Below, piece after piece: positions 63,970-64,000 of a stretch of DNA of 64,000 nt (position 1 is the first letter of the stretch; each line of letters begins with the position of its first letter). Both the position numbers and the translations under genes were made by a program. The notes beneath the pieces were generated by a model. It did not search any database. It was given only the letters and a program-made list of their open reading frames with translations, and was not told the origin of the DNA. Source of the DNA: an uncultured Cetobacterium sp. (lineage in GTDB: Bacteria > Fusobacteriota > Fusobacteriia > Fusobacteriales > Fusobacteriaceae). Where the stretch lies: contig NZ_CAMFHX010000007.1 in NCBI RefSeq assembly GCF_945952365.1, forward strand, positions 38,240 to 102,239. The letters run 5' to 3'.

Positions 63970-64000
63970 TTATCTCCACCTTTTCCCCTGCTCCACACCG

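Overview
This is a low-GC, tightly packed bacterial window that looks like Fusobacteriota. The strongest pointers are a patatin-type type Vd autotransporter resembling fusobacterial FplA, a type III glutamine synthetase, tyrosine phenol-lyase, a KdsC-like phosphatase (Gram-negative envelope), a Spo0H-like sigma factor without sporulation genes, and strong AAGGAGG ribosome binding sites with TTGACA/TATAAT promoters. The genus (Fusobacterium, Cetobacterium, Ilyobacter or Propionigenium type) cannot be fixed from the sequence alone. I see no tRNA, rRNA, insertion sequence, prophage or CRISPR array.

Layout. 1-1.6 kb: end of a riboflavin operon (ribE fragment, ribBA). 1.6-4.5 kb: lipoprotein, esterase, asnS and a DUF896 protein on the minus strand. 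4.7-8.2 kb: aroA and the type Vd autotransporter. 8.2-11.2 kb: an orphan glycyl-radical enzyme pair (YjjI/YjjW) and a SigH-like sigma factor. 11.5-16.2 kb: fhs, an AIR-synthase-like protein and two methyltransferases. 16.2-25.3 kb: a ten-gene minus-strand redox operon. 25.7-29.9 kb: DcuC-like transporter, M20 peptidase, metallo-beta-lactamase and thioredoxin-reductase-like genes. 29.9-38.5 kb: glutamine synthetase III, IclR, CvfB, an XRE regulator, tyrosine phenol-lyase and a lipase-like protein. 38.5-44.3 kb: DgkA-PAP2 fusion, ybeY, pgpH and a RadC-DinG fusion. 44.5-54.8 kb: rpsT, kdsC, yibE/F, rpsO with a structured leader, ftsH, tilS, a radical SAM protein, mltG and deaD. 55-58.5 kb: a PII-like protein and a ferrous iron uptake locus including a 49-residue cysteine-rich gene. 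58.5-64 kb: two TtcA-like thiolases, a Cys-repeat protein, PhnA-like, rlmF and an incomplete sodium/solute symporter.

The most exciting region is 16192-25349. It encodes a complete HdrABC-FloxABCD set (NADH-oxidising, flavin-based electron-bifurcating type), directly followed in the same operon by a soluble fumarate-reductase-like flavoprotein that keeps the catalytic His/Arg residues, and by its 2Fe-2S/4Fe-4S partner, with no membrane anchor. A DcuC-type C4-dicarboxylate transporter is divergent from its promoter. My inference is a cytoplasmic complex that oxidises NADH, reduces a fumarate-like acceptor at high potential and saves energy as reduced ferredoxin. The genes and motifs are seen; the coupled reaction is inference.

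Many operons are translationally coupled by 1-13 base overlaps. Most convergent gene pairs share a bidirectional hairpin terminator that overlaps a stop codon. Several annotated starts were moved downstream of the longest reading frame because a Shine-Dalgarno sequence decides the start.
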